This document shows, in pieces, positions 1 through 12,479 of a stretch of DNA of 64,000 bases. A model generated the notes under the pieces. The model made no database searches. It worked only from the letters and a program-made list of their open reading frames with translations, and was not told the DNA's origin. Source of the DNA: Aspidapion aeneum. Taxonomy: Eukaryota > Arthropoda > Insecta > Coleoptera > Brentidae. A program made the translations under genes and the position numbers. The stretch spans positions 186,001 through 250,000 of the forward strand of contig OY755045.1 of the NCBI GenBank assembly GCA_963576565.1, written 5' to 3'. Position 1 is the stretch's first letter; each line of letters begins with the position of its first letter.

Positions 1-190
1 CTGAAATAAAATGACAAACATTTTTTCGTGGCTAAGCGGGCATAGAAATATTTTAATTCTTTTGTATTTTTCCGTGGGCAGCTCGAAAGCTGTACACCCC
101 CGGGGGTCCAAGATCTAATGGACCCCTATCAAGTGTGGACACTTCACTTTTTCGTCCTTAAGGTACTTTTTTCGTCGAAAATTACCCATC
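1..190. repeat. Partial dispersed repeat (fold-back element family)
   Basis: This stretch matches 40740-40890 along its length: both share the 'cgtggctaa' start, an AT-rich tract, 'tttttcc', 'ggggtc' and 'taatggac', then 'tttcgtcctt'. At 40753-41037 the family forms a complete inverted-repeat element; here only one half is present before the satellite begins. Near 131-155 the bases 'caagtgtggacac' followed by a T-rich 'ttttcgtcc' loosely resemble the subterminal part of the pogo/Tigger ends seen elsewhere in the window, but this likeness is weak. Confidence 0.45.
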
Positions 191-221
191 CTCCCTAGAT
201 TTAGGCCCAGATCCGAGCTTG

Positions 222-3200
222 GTGGGGTCATAGTGATGTGAAAAAACCACACCCTGAGTTAAGATTCGGAAAAAACGTCATTTAGCGATTTTTAGGGTAG
301 GGATTCCCATAAAACCAAAATGGCCAAACTTTGAAAATTCATATTTTAAAACTATACACCTCATCAACAAAAGCACCGAGTTGCAATATAGTGGGACCAT
401 AAAGATGCGAAAAAACCACACCCTGAGTTAAGATTCGGAAAAACGTCATTTAGCGAATTTTAGGGTAGGGATTCCCATAAAACCAAAATGGCCAAACTTT
501 GAAAATTCATATTTCAAAAACTATACACCTCATCAACAAAAGCACCGAGTTGCAATATAGTGGGGCCATAAAGATGCGAAAAAACCACACCCTGAGTTAA
601 GATTCGGAAAAACGTCATTTAGCGAATTTTAGGGTAGGGATTCCCATAAAACCAAAATGGCCAAACTTTGAAAATTCATATTTTAAAAACTATACACCTC
701 ATCAACAAAAGCACCGAGTTGCAATATAGTGGGGCCATAAAGATGCGAAAAAACCACACCCTGAGTTAAGATTCGGAAAAACGTCATTTAGCGAATTTTA
801 GGGTAGGGATTCCCATAAAACCAAAATGGCCAAACTTTGAAAATTCATATTTCAAAAACTATACACCTCATCAACAAAAGCACCGAGTTGCAATATAGTG
901 GGGCCATAAAGATGCGAAAAAACCACACCCTGAGTTAAGATTCGGAAAAACGTCATTTAGCGAATTTTAGGGTAGGGATTCCCATAAAACCAAAATGGCC
1001 AAACTTTGAAAATTCATATTTCAAAAACTATACACCTCATCAACAAAAGCACCGAGTTGCAATATAGTGGGGCCATAAAGATGCGAAAAAACCACACCCT
1101 GAGTTAAGATTCGGAAAAACGTCATTTAGCGAATTTTAGGGTAGGGATTCCCATAAAACCAAAATGGCCAAACTTTGAAAATTCATATTTCAAAAACTAT
1201 ACACCTCATCAACAAAAGCACCGAGTTGCAATATAGTGGGGCCATAAAGATGCGAAAAAACCACACCCTGAGTTAAGATTCGGAAAAACGTCATTTAGCG
1301 AATTTTAGGGTAGGGATTCCCATAAAACCAAAATGGCCAAACTTTGAAAATTCATATTTTAAAAACTATACACCTCATCAACAAAAGCACCGAGTTGCAA
1401 TATAGTGGGGCCATAAAGATGCGAAAAAACCACACCCTGAGTTAAGATTCGGAAAAACGTCATTTAGCGAATTTTAGGGTAGGGATTCCCATAAAACCAA
1501 AATGGCCAAACTTTGAAAATTCATATTTTAAAAACTATACACCTCATCAACAAAAGCACCGAGTTGCAATATAGTGGGGCCATAAAGATGCGAAAAAACC
1601 ACACCCTGAGTTAAGATTCGGAAAAACGTCATTTAGCGAATTTTAGGGTAGGAATTCCCATAAAACCAAAATGGCCAAACTGAAAATTCATATTTTAAAA
1701 ACTATACACTTCATCAACAAAAGCACCGAGTTGCAATATAGTGGGGCCATAAAGATGCGAAAAACCACACCCTGAGTTAAGATTCGGAAAAACGTCATTT
1801 AGCGAATTTTAGGGTAGGGATTCCCATTAAACCAAAATGGCCAAACTTTGAAAATTCATATTTCAAAAACTATACACCTCATCAACAAAAGCACCGAGTT
1901 GCAATATAGTGGGGCCATAAAGATGCGAAAAAACCACACCCTGAGTTAAGATTCGGAAAAACGTCATTTAGCGAATTTTAGGGTAGGGATTCCCATAAAA
2001 CCAAAATGGCCAAACTTTGAAAATTCATATTTTAAAAACTATACACCTCATCAACAAAAGCACCGAGTTGCAATATAGTGGGACCATAAAGATGCGAAAA
2101 ACCACACCCTGAGTTAAGATTCGGAAAAACGTCATTTAGCGAATTTTAGGGTAGGGATTCCCATAAAACCAAAATGGCCAAACTTTGAAAATTCATATTT
2201 TCAAAAACTATACACCTCATCAACAAAAGCACCGAGTTGCAATATAGTGGGGCCATAAAGATGCGAAAAAACCACACCCTGAGTTAAGATTCGGAAAAAC
2301 GTCATTTAGCGAATTTTAGGGTAGGGATTCCCATAAAACCAAAATGGCCAAACTTTGAAAATTCATATTTTAAAAACTATACACCTCATCAACAAAAGCA
2401 CCGAGTTGCAATATAGTGGGGCCATAAAGATGCGAAAAAACCACACCCTGAGTTAAGATTCGGAAAACGTCATTTAGCGAATTTTAGGGTAGGGATTCCC
2501 ATAAAACCAAAATGGCCAAACTTTGAAAATTCATATTTCAAAAACTATACACCTCATCAACAAAAGCACCGAGTTGCAATATAGTGGGGCCATAAAGATG
2601 CGAAAAAACCACACCCTGAGTTAAGATTCGGAAAAACGTCATTTAGCGAATTTTAGGGTAGGGATTCCCATAAAACCAAAATGGCCAAACTTTGAAAATT
2701 CATATTTCAAAAACTATACACCTCATCAACAAAAGCACCGAGTTGCAATATAGTGGGGCCATAAAGATGCGAAAAAACCACACCCTGAGTTAAGATTCGG
2801 AAAAACGTCATTTAGCGAATTTTAGGGTAGGGATTCCCATAAAACCAAAATGGCCAAACTTTGAAAATTCATATTTCAAAAACTATACACCTCATCAACA
2901 AAAGCACCGAGTTGCAATATAGTGGGGCCATAAAGATGCGAAAAAACCACACCCTGAGTTAAGATTCGGAAAAACGTCATTTAGCGAATTTTAGGGTAGG
3001 GATTCCCATAAAACCAAAATGGCCAAACTTTGAAAATTCATATTTCAAAAACTATACACCTCATCAACAAAAGCACCGAGTTGCAATATAGTGGGGCCAT
3101 AAAGATGCGAAAAAACCACACCCTGAGTTAAGATTCGGAAAAACGTCATTTAGCGAATTTTAGGGTAGGGATTCCCATAAAACCAAAATGGCCAAACTTT

Positions 3201-6200
3201 GAAAATTCATATTTTAAAAACTATACACCTCATCAACAAAAGCACCGAGTTGCAATATAGTGGGGCCATAAAGATGCGAAAAAACCACACCCTGAGTTAA
3301 GATTCGGAAAAACGTCATTTAGCGAATTTTAGGGTAGGGATTCCCATAAAACCAAAATGGCCAAACTTTGAAAATTCATATTTTAAAAACTATACACCTC
3401 ATCAACAAAAGCACCGAGTTGCAATATAGTGGGGCCATAAAGATGCGAAAAAACCACACCCTGAGTTAAGATTCGGAAAAACGTCATTTAGCGAATTTTA
3501 GGGTAGGAATTCCCATAAAACCAAAATGGCCAAACTTTGAAAATTCATATTTTAAAAACTATACACTTCATCAACAAAAGCACCGAGTTGCAATATAGTG
3601 GGGCCATAAAGATGCGAAAAAACCACACCCTGAGTTAAGATTCGGAAAAACGTCATTTAGCGAATTTTAGGGTAGGGATTCCCATTAAACCAAAATGGCC
3701 AAACTTTGAAAATTCATATTTCAAAAACTATACACCTCATCAACAAAAGCACCGAGTTGCAATATAGTGGGGCCATAAAGATGCGAAAAAACCACACCCT
3801 GAGTTAAGATTCGGAAAAACGTCATTTAGCGAATTTTAGGGTAGGGATTCCCATAAAACCAAAATGGCCAAACTTTGAAAATTCATATTTAAAAACTATA
3901 CACCTCATCAACAAAAGCACCGAGTTGCAATATAGTGGGGCCATAAAGATGCGAAAAAACCACACCCTGAGTTAAGATTCGGAAAAACGTCATTTAGCGA
4001 ATTTTAGGGTAGGGATTCCCATAAAACCAAAATGGCCAAACTTTGAAAATTCATATTTAAAAACTATACACCTCATCAACAAAAGCACCGAGTTGCAATA
4101 TAGTGGGGCCATAAAGATGCGAAAAAACCACACCCTGAGTTAAGATTCGGAAAAACGTCATTTAGCGAATTTTAGGGTAGGGATTCCCATAAAACCAAAA
4201 TGGCCAAACTTTGAAAATTCATATTTTAAAAACTATACACCTCATCAACAAAAGCACCGAGTTGCAATATAGTGGGGCCATAAAGATGCGAAAAAACCAC
4301 ACCCTGAGTTAAGATTCGGAAAAACGTCATTTAGCGAATTTTAGGGTAGGAATTCCCATAAAACCAAAATGGCCAAACTTTGAAAATTCATATTTTAAAA
4401 ACTATACACTTCATCAACAAAAGCACCGAGTTGCAATATAGTGGGGCCATAAAGATGCGAAAAAACCACACCCTGAGTTAAGATTCGGAAAAACGTCATT
4501 TAGCGAATTTTAGGGTAGGGATTCCCATTAAACCAAAATGGCCAAACTTTGAAAATTCATATTTCAAAAACTATACACCTCATCAACAAAAGCACCGAGT
4601 TGCAATATAGTGGGGCCATAAAGATGCGAAAAAACCACACCCTGAGTTAAGATTCGGAAAAACGTCATTTAGCGAATTTTAGGGTAGGGATTCCCATAAA
4701 ACCAAAATGGCCAAACTTTGAAAATTCATATTTTAAAAACTATACACCTCATCAACAAAAGCACCGAGTTGCAATATAGTGGGGCCATAAAGATGCGAAA
4801 AAACCACACCCTGAGTTAAGATTCGGAAAAACGTCATTTAGCGAATTTTAGGGTAGGAATTCCCATAAAACCAAAATGGCCAAACTTTGAAAATTCATAT
4901 TTTAAAAACTATACACTTCATCAACAAAAGCACCGAGTTGCAATATAGTGGGGCCATAAAGGTGCGCAAAAACCACACCCTGAGTTAAGATTCGGAAAAA
5001 CGTCATTTAGCGAATTTTAGGGTAGGAATTCCCATAAAACCAAAATGGCCAAACTTTGAAAATTCATATTTTAAAAACTATACACTTCATCAACAAAAGC
5101 ACCGAGTTGCAATATAGTGGGGCCATAAAGATGCGAAAAAACCACACCCTGAGTTAAGATTCGGAAAAACGTCATTTAGCGAATTTTAGGGTAGGATTCC
5201 CATAAAACCAAAATGGCCAAACTTTGAAAATTCATATTTTAAAAACTATACACTTCATCAACAAAAGCACCGAGTTGCAATATAGTGGGGCCATAAAGAT
5301 GCGAAAAAACCACACCCTGAGTTAAGATTCGGAAAAACGTCATTTAGCGAATTTTAGGGTAGGGATTCCATTAAACCAAAATGGCCAAACTTTGAAAATT
5401 CATATTTCAAAAACTATACACCTCATCAACAAAAGCACCGAGTTGCAATATAGTGGGGCCATAAAGATGCGAAAAAACCACACCCTGAGTTAAGATTCGG
5501 AAAAACGTCATTTAGCGAATTTTAGGGTAGGGATTCCCATAAAACCAAAATGGCCAAACTTTGAAAATTCATATTTTAAAAACTATACACCTCATCAACA
5601 AAAGCACCGAGTTGCAATATAGTGGGGCCATAAAGATGCGAAAAAACCACACCCTGAGTTAAGATTCGGAAAAACGTCATTTAGCGAATTTTAGGGTAGG
5701 GATTCCCATAAAACCAAAATGGCCAAACTTTGAAAATTCATATTTTAAAAACTATACACCTCATCAACAAAAGCACCGAGTTGCAATATAGTGGGGCCAT
5801 AAAGATGCGAAAAAACCACACCCTGAGTTAAGATTCGGAAAAACGTCATTTAGCGAATTTTAGGGTAGGGATTCCCATAAAACCAAAATGGCCAAACTTT
5901 GAAAATTCATATTTTAAAAACTATACACCTCATCAACAAAAGCACCGAGTTGCAATATAGTGGGGCCATAAAGATGCGAAAAAACCACACCCTGAGTTAA
6001 GATTCGGAAAAACGTCATTTAGCGAATTTTAGGGTAGGGATTCCCATAAAACCAAAATGGCCAAACTTTGAAAATTCATATTTCAAAAACTATACACCTC
6101 ATCAACAAAAGCACCGAGTTGCAATATAGTGGGGCCATAAAGATGCGAAAAAACCACACCCTGAGTTAAGATTCGGAAAAACGTCATTTAGCGAATTTTA

Positions 6201-8923
6201 GGGTAGGGATTCCCATAAAACCAAAATGGCCAAACTTTGAAAATTCATATTTTAAAAACTATACACCTCATCAACAAAAGCACCGAGTTGCAATATAGTG
6301 GGGCCATAAAGATGCGAAAAAACCACACCCTGAGTTAAGATTCGGAAAAACGTCATTTAGCGAATTTTAGGGTAGGGATTCCCATAAAACCAAAATGGCC
6401 AAACTTTGAAAATTCATATTTCAAAAACTATACACCTCATCAACAAAAGCACCGAGTTGCAATATAGTGGGGCCATAAAGATGCGAAAAAACCACACCCT
6501 GAGTTAAGATTCGGAAAAACGTCATTTAGCGAATTTTAGGGTAGGGATTCCCATAAAACCAAAATGGCCAAACTTTGAAAATTCATATTTTAAAAACTAT
6601 ACACCTCATCAACAAAAGCACCGAGTTGCAATATAGTGGGGCCATAAAGATGCGAAAAAACCACACCCTGAGTTAAGATTCGGAAAAACGTCATTTAGCG
6701 AATTTTAGGGTAGGGATTCCCATAAAACCAAAATGGCCAAACTTTGAAAATTCATATTTTAAAAACTATACACCTCATCAACAAAAGCACCGAGTTGCAA
6801 TATAGTGGGGCCATAAAGATGCGAAAAAACCACACCCTGAGTTAAGATTCGGAAAAACGTCATTTAGCGAATTTTAGGGTAGGAATTCCCATAAAACCAA
6901 AATGGCCAAACTTTGAAAATTCATATTTTAAAAACTATACACTTCATCAACAAAAGCACCGAGTTGCAATATAGTGGGGCCATAAAGATGCGAAAAAACC
7001 ACACCCTGAGTTAAGATTCGGAAAAACGTCATTTAGCGAATTTTAGGGTAGGGATTCCCATTAAACCAAAATGGCCAAACTTTGAAAATTCATATTTCAA
7101 AAACTATACACCTCATCAACAAAAGCACCGAGTTGCAATATAGTGGGGCCATAAAGATGCGAAAAAACCACACCCTGAGTTAAGATTCGGAAAAACGTCA
7201 TTTAGCGAATTTTAGGGTAGGGATTCCCATAAAACCAAAATGGCCAAACTTTGAAAATTCATATTTTAAAAACTATACACCTCATCAACAAAAGCACCGA
7301 GTTGCAATATAGTGGGGCCATAAAGATGCGAAAAAACCACACCCTGAGTTAAGATTCGGAAAAACGTCATTTAGCGAATTTTAGGGTAGGAATTCCCATA
7401 AAACCAAAATGGCCAAACTTTGAAAATTCATATTTTAAAAACTATACACTTCATCAACAAAAGCACCGAGTTGCAATATAGTGGGGCCATAAAGATGCGA
7501 AAAAACCACACCCTGAGTTAAGATTCGGAAAAACGTCATTTAGCGAATTTTAGGGTAGGGATTCCCATAAAACCAAAATGGCCAAACTTTGAAAATTCAT
7601 ATTTTAAAAACTATACACCTCATCAACAAAAGCACCGAGTTGCAATATAGTGGGGCCATAAAGATGCGAAAAAACCACACCCTGAGTTAAGATTCGGAAA
7701 AACGTCATTTAGCGAATTTTAGGGTAGGAATTCCCATAAAACCAAAATGGCCAAACTTTGAAAATTCATATTTTAAAAACTATACACTTCATCAACAAAA
7801 GCACCGAGTTGCAATATAGTGGGGCCATAAAGATGCGAAAAAACCACACCCTGAGTTAAGATTCGGAAAAACGTCATTTAGCGAATTTTAGGGTAGGGAT
7901 TCCCATAAAACCAAAATGGCCAAACTTTGAAAATTCATATTTTAAAAACTATACACCTCATCAACAAAAGCACCGAGTTGCAATATAGTGGGGCCATAAA
8001 GATGCGAAAAAACCACACCCTGAGTTAAGATTCGGAAAAACGTCATTTAGCGAATTTTAGGGTAGGAATTCCCATAAAACCAAAATGGCCAAACTTTGAA
8101 AATTCATATTTTAAAAACTATACACTTCATCAACAAAAGCACCGAGTTGCAATATAGTGGGGCCATAAAGATGCGAAAAAACCACACCCTGAGTTAAGAT
8201 TCGGAAAAACGTCATTTAGCGAATTTTAGGGTAGGGATTCCCATAAAACCAAAATGGCCAAACTTTGAAAATTCATATTTTAAAAACTATACACCTCATC
8301 AACAAAAGCACCGAGTTGCAATATAGTGGGGCCATAAAGATGCGAAAAAACCACACCCTGAGTTAAGATTCGGAAAAACGTCATTTAGCGAATTTTAGGG
8401 TAGGAATTCCCATAAAACCAAAATGGCCAAACTTTGAAAATTCATATTTTAAAAACTATACACTTCATCAACAAAAGCACCGAGTTGCAATATAGTGGGG
8501 CCATAAAGATGCGAAAAAACCACACCCTGAGTTAAGATTCGGAAAAACGTCATTTAGCGAATTTTAGGGTAGGGATTCCCATAAAACCAAAATGGCCAAA
8601 CTTTGAAAATTCATATTTTAAAAACTATACACCTCATCAACAAAAGCACCGAGTTGCAATATAGTGGGGCCATAAAGATGCGAAAAAACCACACCCTGAG
8701 TTAAGATTCGGAAAAACGTCATTTAGCGAATTTTAGGGTAGGAATTCCCATAAAACCAAAATGGCCAAACTTTGAAAATTCATATTTTAAAAACTATACA
8801 CTTCATCAACAAAAGCACCGAGTTGCAATATAGTGGGGCCATAAAGATGCGAAAAAACCACACCCTGAGTTAAGATTCGGAAAAACGTCATTTAACGAAT
8901 TTTAGGGTAGGGAATCCCAAAAT
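222..8923. repeat. ~169-bp satellite DNA array (about 51 monomers)
   Basis: Direct tandem array. The landmark 'attcccat' recurs at 303, 471, 640, 809 and 978, giving a 168-169 bp period kept to the right edge with occasional 1-3 base indels. Monomers are nearly identical. Two diagnostic variants exist: type a (gggattccc with cacctcatc) and type b (ggaattccc with cacttcatc). They alternate strictly near 7380-8900, giving a local 338-bp dimer. A type-b monomer followed by a 'cccattaaacc' monomer recurs at about 1650, 3508, 4347, 5193 and 6880, spaced by roughly 5, 10 or 11 monomers, so larger blocks were also duplicated. The monomer is about one nucleosome long, typical of centromeric or heterochromatic satellites. 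No ORF of note lies inside. Confidence 0.97.
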
Positions 8924-8936
8924 GGCGAAAACGTAA

Positions 8937-8962
8937 GTGTCCGCTTATAGGAGGTTTCACTG
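8937..8962 (-). mobile_element. pogo/Tigger-type terminal inverted repeat abutting the satellite
   Basis: These 26 bases are the exact reverse complement of the left end of the complete Tigger-like element at 33994-34557 (cagtgaaacctcc... ...gcggacac) and are followed by TA, the usual target of this superfamily. The satellite stops 13 bases before it. No matching full-length left end is seen on the far side of the array, apart from a degraded resemblance near 131-155. Confidence 0.75.
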
Positions 8963-8964
8963 TA

Positions 8965-10977
8965 CTTAGTTTGTCCATTTGATAGACTTCAATGTCGTTA
9001 ACAAGTTGACTATATTTGTGTTATGGGAACATTAAGCATTCCGTTTGCGGGAAACATTGATGGCCATTTGACCAAACGTGTTCGCCTCGAAATTGTGTTA
9101 ATAAGTTTATGCGCCAGATGGACACACTGGGTTGAAATGTCTGTCAACGATCTAATTAATCACAACTTAAGTGGTTTTTGAGTAAGGGCCTAACATCCCT
9201 AAGAACACAAGGTTTATTTTTTAAGTTATAAGTAAATTCCAAACTGCGTCCGTTTTGATAGCCCTGACTCTACATATTGAAGAAAAACCATCAAATCTGG
9301 CAACACTGACACCACCTATACAGGTGAAGGCTGACTTAAAGAATTATTTTGCAAACTATGACTTTTAAAGCCATTTCAATTTAATAATTAATAACGAAAA
9401 CAGGATAGGCTTTTACTGTATACTTCAATCTACGCTACTGTGAATAAATGGAAAAAAGGATGATTTTTGCAGTAACCGTTCGTCGCATTCGTATAGAGAG
9501 ATGCAAGTGATAGAGCCGGCATTTTTGAGGGCATTTTCTGCCGAGAGGGGCACTTTTTAAAAGCCCTTTTCAATGAAAATGACACTAGGCAGCCGCAGCC
9601 TGCTTTCTGCACTACACCACAGTCAGTGCCGTGCATTACTGATCTCAAATTAAAATTTAATCAACAAAAAATAATAGAAAAATTACAATTTAAAAAAAAA
9701 TACATACTAAATTGTTGAATAAATGTTAATTTACCATGAAATTCGAGTTTTCCAAGACCTCTCTTGCCATCCACTTTTCATTGCATAACCAATTGCACAA
9801 CTTCGTATTTTTGATCCAAAGTATGCAAGTTTTCTTTCTTTAACATTTTCATTATTACTTTCTCTTTTTGCAGGCGTTGCAAAACAGTTTCATGGGTTAC
9901 ATGATGAGTCCATGATATTCTTAGTATGCGTCGGTAGCACCACATTTCAAACGCTTCGAGTTTTCTACAAGCTGTCTCGTGTTTAAGGGACTCGGACTGC
10001 TACTTGTTCTGTCTCTCTTATTCTTACAGCGCCAGCGCTCTGTAGTATACAACGTTTTTCAAAAATCGAAAAAGACGCAGCCTTTTTTATCCCATTAGCG
10101 CTAATAGATATAATATAATAATATAAATATATCATGAGGTAAATTATCCAAATATAATGAAATGAAAAAAAAGTGTTTTGAATTCTATTTTGGGTAGACA
10201 ACGCCACTGAATCACAGTTAGTAGTGGCTCTGAGCTGAGAAAAATGTTTAGCAAAATAAGGGCTTTTCAAGAGGAGCTTTTAACGTTTAAGGGGAGAATT
10301 TGTGACACAATTTAAGTGAAATTCTGCTTAAAACCACTCCTGCTAGTTGCAGGTTTCCCTGCTTAAACCACAGCTTATACAGTATAAGTCTTTAGTTGAT
10401 ATTTGGTGCTAATATTAAGCCAAGAAACGAAACATCAAAATTAAAAACATAAAACCAGTTTTCATCTTATCAGTTGGCAATTCTGGTAGATATTTTAAGT
10501 TATATTAATTATTTAGTGATTAGTTAATAAGTCGAAAGGGCCATTTCATGTAATTAATGTCTTCTTTCGTATTTATTCTAAAGCAAGAAACTTCAATAAA
10601 TAATTTTAAGAAATTCTATAGACACAAAACTAATATCTTTTGAAGGGAAACAGCTGGGGTGGGGGTTGTTTTTAGAATAAGAAACCAGGTTTTTACATAC
10701 AGGAACGAGCTTTTATTGTTTGAGCAGGCTCGGGTTCGATCAACTATAATTGTCCTGTAGGTTCTTCCATTGCTCACGATGTTTAATGTAGCGCGTACGT
10801 TTGGATATTGGAGAAACCGTCGGTCGCATTCAACGATCAGCGTTTCAAAGCTATAAAACCGCACCTTGCTACCACGTGGTCACGTATAGATTTTATTGCC
10901 AATCAGGTGCAAGAGTATAGATTTATAACGCGAAAAGTATTTAAATTTTCTACGGTTATTTTATTTTGCTACATCTT
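8965..10977. other. AT-rich sequence with no recognised gene
   Basis: No coding motif, RNA gene or complete transposon was recognised. Short minus-strand ORFs (9430-9648, 9983-10270, 10616-10864) have no recognisable domain. The part next to 10977 is probably the leader of the LTR element at 10978-11174, because the primer-binding site faces this way, but no gag or pol motif is visible. Confidence 0.5.
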
Positions 10978-10995
10978 GCCCCACGTTGGGCGCCA
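10978..10995 (-). other. Retrotransposon primer-binding site (tRNA-Lys type)
   Basis: On the minus strand these 18 bases read TGGCGCCCAACGTGGGGC. This is the well-known sequence complementary to the 3' end of tRNA-Lys(1,2), used to prime reverse transcription in several LTR elements. It lies four bases inside the LTR end at 11000, in the expected position and orientation. Confidence 0.75.
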
Positions 10996-10999
10996 AACT

Positions 11000-11174
11000 T
11001 GTACCGGGACGGGGTTTTAATAGGCAAAAACGCAGAAATGTAGAGGTAGACTTTGCTAAAGATGTTATTAAAATACGGCTAGGCAGCTATGTTGGTTATA
11101 GTTATTAAGTTGTGAAAAGTGTTTTCCAATTGTCTTTTTATTATTTTAACTCCAATAAAAGCCGTCCCGGTACA
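11000..11174 (-). mobile_element. LTR of a retrotransposon (175 bp, 5' LTR)
   Basis: The segment begins tgtaccgggacgg and ends ccgtcccggtaca, a 13-bp perfect inverted terminal repeat with the TG...CA ends typical of LTRs. On the minus strand it is followed after four bases by a tRNA-Lys-type primer-binding site, which fixes it as a 5' LTR on that strand. AATAAA-like signals occur inside. No second LTR and no gag/pol motif were found downstream (towards lower coordinates), so this is a broken copy. The superfamily (Gypsy, BEL or Copia) cannot be told from this fragment. Confidence 0.7.
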
Positions 11175-11461
11175 CTTTGTGTTTTCAGAAGATGTATATG
11201 TATCTAGCTTGTATTTTTCTTAGAATTCAACAGCTGTTATCAGGGATTGACCTGGTTTATACAATATATTTTTCTTGTCTTCTTCGTTATAAATTTGGAT
11301 GTAAATACTTACACTGTTTCTCTCATTCAGTGGTTTATTTCGAGTGGAGTTAATGCAGCTCTCTCGTGAAATTTACTTTTTTGCAGTAATTGAAAGCAAG
11401 TATGTACATATTGGTAATTTTTAAGGACAGAAATGAGTGTGTAGATTTATCGATTTTCAGC

Positions 11462-11704
11462 ATATCGTCGCCTTTCTCACGAAAGGACTTAACTAACAGA
11501 ATTGCGAAAATTGAAACGAAAGCTAAATCCTAGCAACCAAAAAAAATATTTAAAACGGTCATTCCCGCGATTTAAAATAAGTCGCATAATGCTTACCTTC
11601 AACTTCTCGTATTCCTGTAAAATTTTGTTGAGTTGGGTTACGACGTTTCAGAATTAGGCCAACGAAATGCTAGTTAGGTCCCTTCGTGAAAAAGGCGACG
11701 ATAT
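11462..11704. mobile_element. MITE with ~36-bp terminal inverted repeats
   Basis: Left arm 11462-11497 and right arm 11669-11704 are near-perfect reverse complements; both contain the cgtcgcctttctcacg core, with about three mismatches. The 243-bp interior has no transposase. On the minus strand it holds a splice-like acceptor and a gtaagc donor around a short segment (about 11590-11640), which I regard as chance. The superfamily is unknown; TA-rich flanks hint at a TA target. Confidence 0.7.
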
Positions 11705-12107
11705 ATATACTAACCTGTTTTTGAGATTGACAAGATCGATCTGCGAAATGTCCTAAGCGAAGTTTACCAAGCTCTGAAAGAAAGAAAACAGTAAAATTAA
11801 AATTTAATTTTTTTTTAAACGAAATTAGCGTAAAAAATACCGAACCGAAAACTTATAATAGTGGTCGCATTATAAAAAGGTAAATATCGAAAGCCACTTA
11901 TAACTTAAGTATAAAAAGTATGTCCTGATTAAGTACCTGGACAAAAAAATTTTCTTTGATTGAAAATACTGCCTTATTTGTTTTAAAAAAACAATAAAAT
12001 TCGTATAATTTAAAAAATTATTTGATTAAATTAGGTTATTTGGACCTGAAATTTGTAAGTACCTATAAGTTATTTATATGATTTGGACTATGTATTTACA
12101 CTATTAT
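11705..12107. other. AT-rich spacer, no gene seen
   Basis: About 400 bp with poly-A/T runs and no recognised coding, RNA or repeat structure. Confidence 0.5.
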
Positions 12108-12259
12108 CAGTAGCGCACCGAGGAATATGGAGGGGGCCCGAGTTCTCATGATGCCGTATTTTATTTTTAATTCATGAAAAATATAAAAAATATCCAAAAA
12201 AATTTTAGTTGTAGGGGGGCGAGCCCCAAAGCTCTCCCCTACCCCTGGGTGCGCCGATG
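12108..12259. mobile_element. hAT-like MITE (cagtagcgcacc ends)
   Basis: Left end cagtagcgcaccgagg and right end cctgggtgcgccgatg form imperfect inverted repeats around an AT-rich core with G-rich and C-rich shoulders. The same layout occurs at 33413, 35857, 41276 and 57471, where 8-bp duplications support a hAT-type origin. No clean target duplication is visible at this copy. Confidence 0.6.
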
Positions 12260-12479
12260 TTATTAGGTAATGAAATGCGGTTTATTCCTGTCCAATATAT
12301 GAGCCATAGAAGAACCATGTGATAAATACAAAGTAGCAAGTTTGCTATGATGGTCGCGATAACGGCACGCGTTAACGGTTAACGGTTTAAAGTGTGAATT
12401 TTATGACGTCATACGAGCGATAAATAGGCCTTTTGGGAAAAGTGCTGTGCAGTTCGCGGATTATCAAATAAAAGCAGAT

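Noticed and set aside
222..8923. Could the regular repeat be a CRISPR array?
   Set aside because: The whole 169-bp unit repeats without unique spacers, and the context is eukaryotic transposons. It is a satellite.
222..8923. 'ttttagggtaggg' in each monomer as a telomere-type repeat
   Set aside because: It occurs once per 169 bp and not as tandem TTAGG/TTAGGG, so it is not telomeric.
10720..10745. tRNA B-box-like 'gggttcgatc'
   Set aside because: No A-box at a suitable distance and no cloverleaf could be drawn.
11590..11645. Small coding exon with acceptor and gtaagc donor on the minus strand
   Set aside because: It is wholly inside a MITE, very short, and both possible frames look plausible by chance.
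11600..11660. Hammerhead motif because of 'gacgtttcag' in the MITE
   Set aside because: No CUGANGA core or stem II lies next to it; only the GAAACGUC-like string is present.
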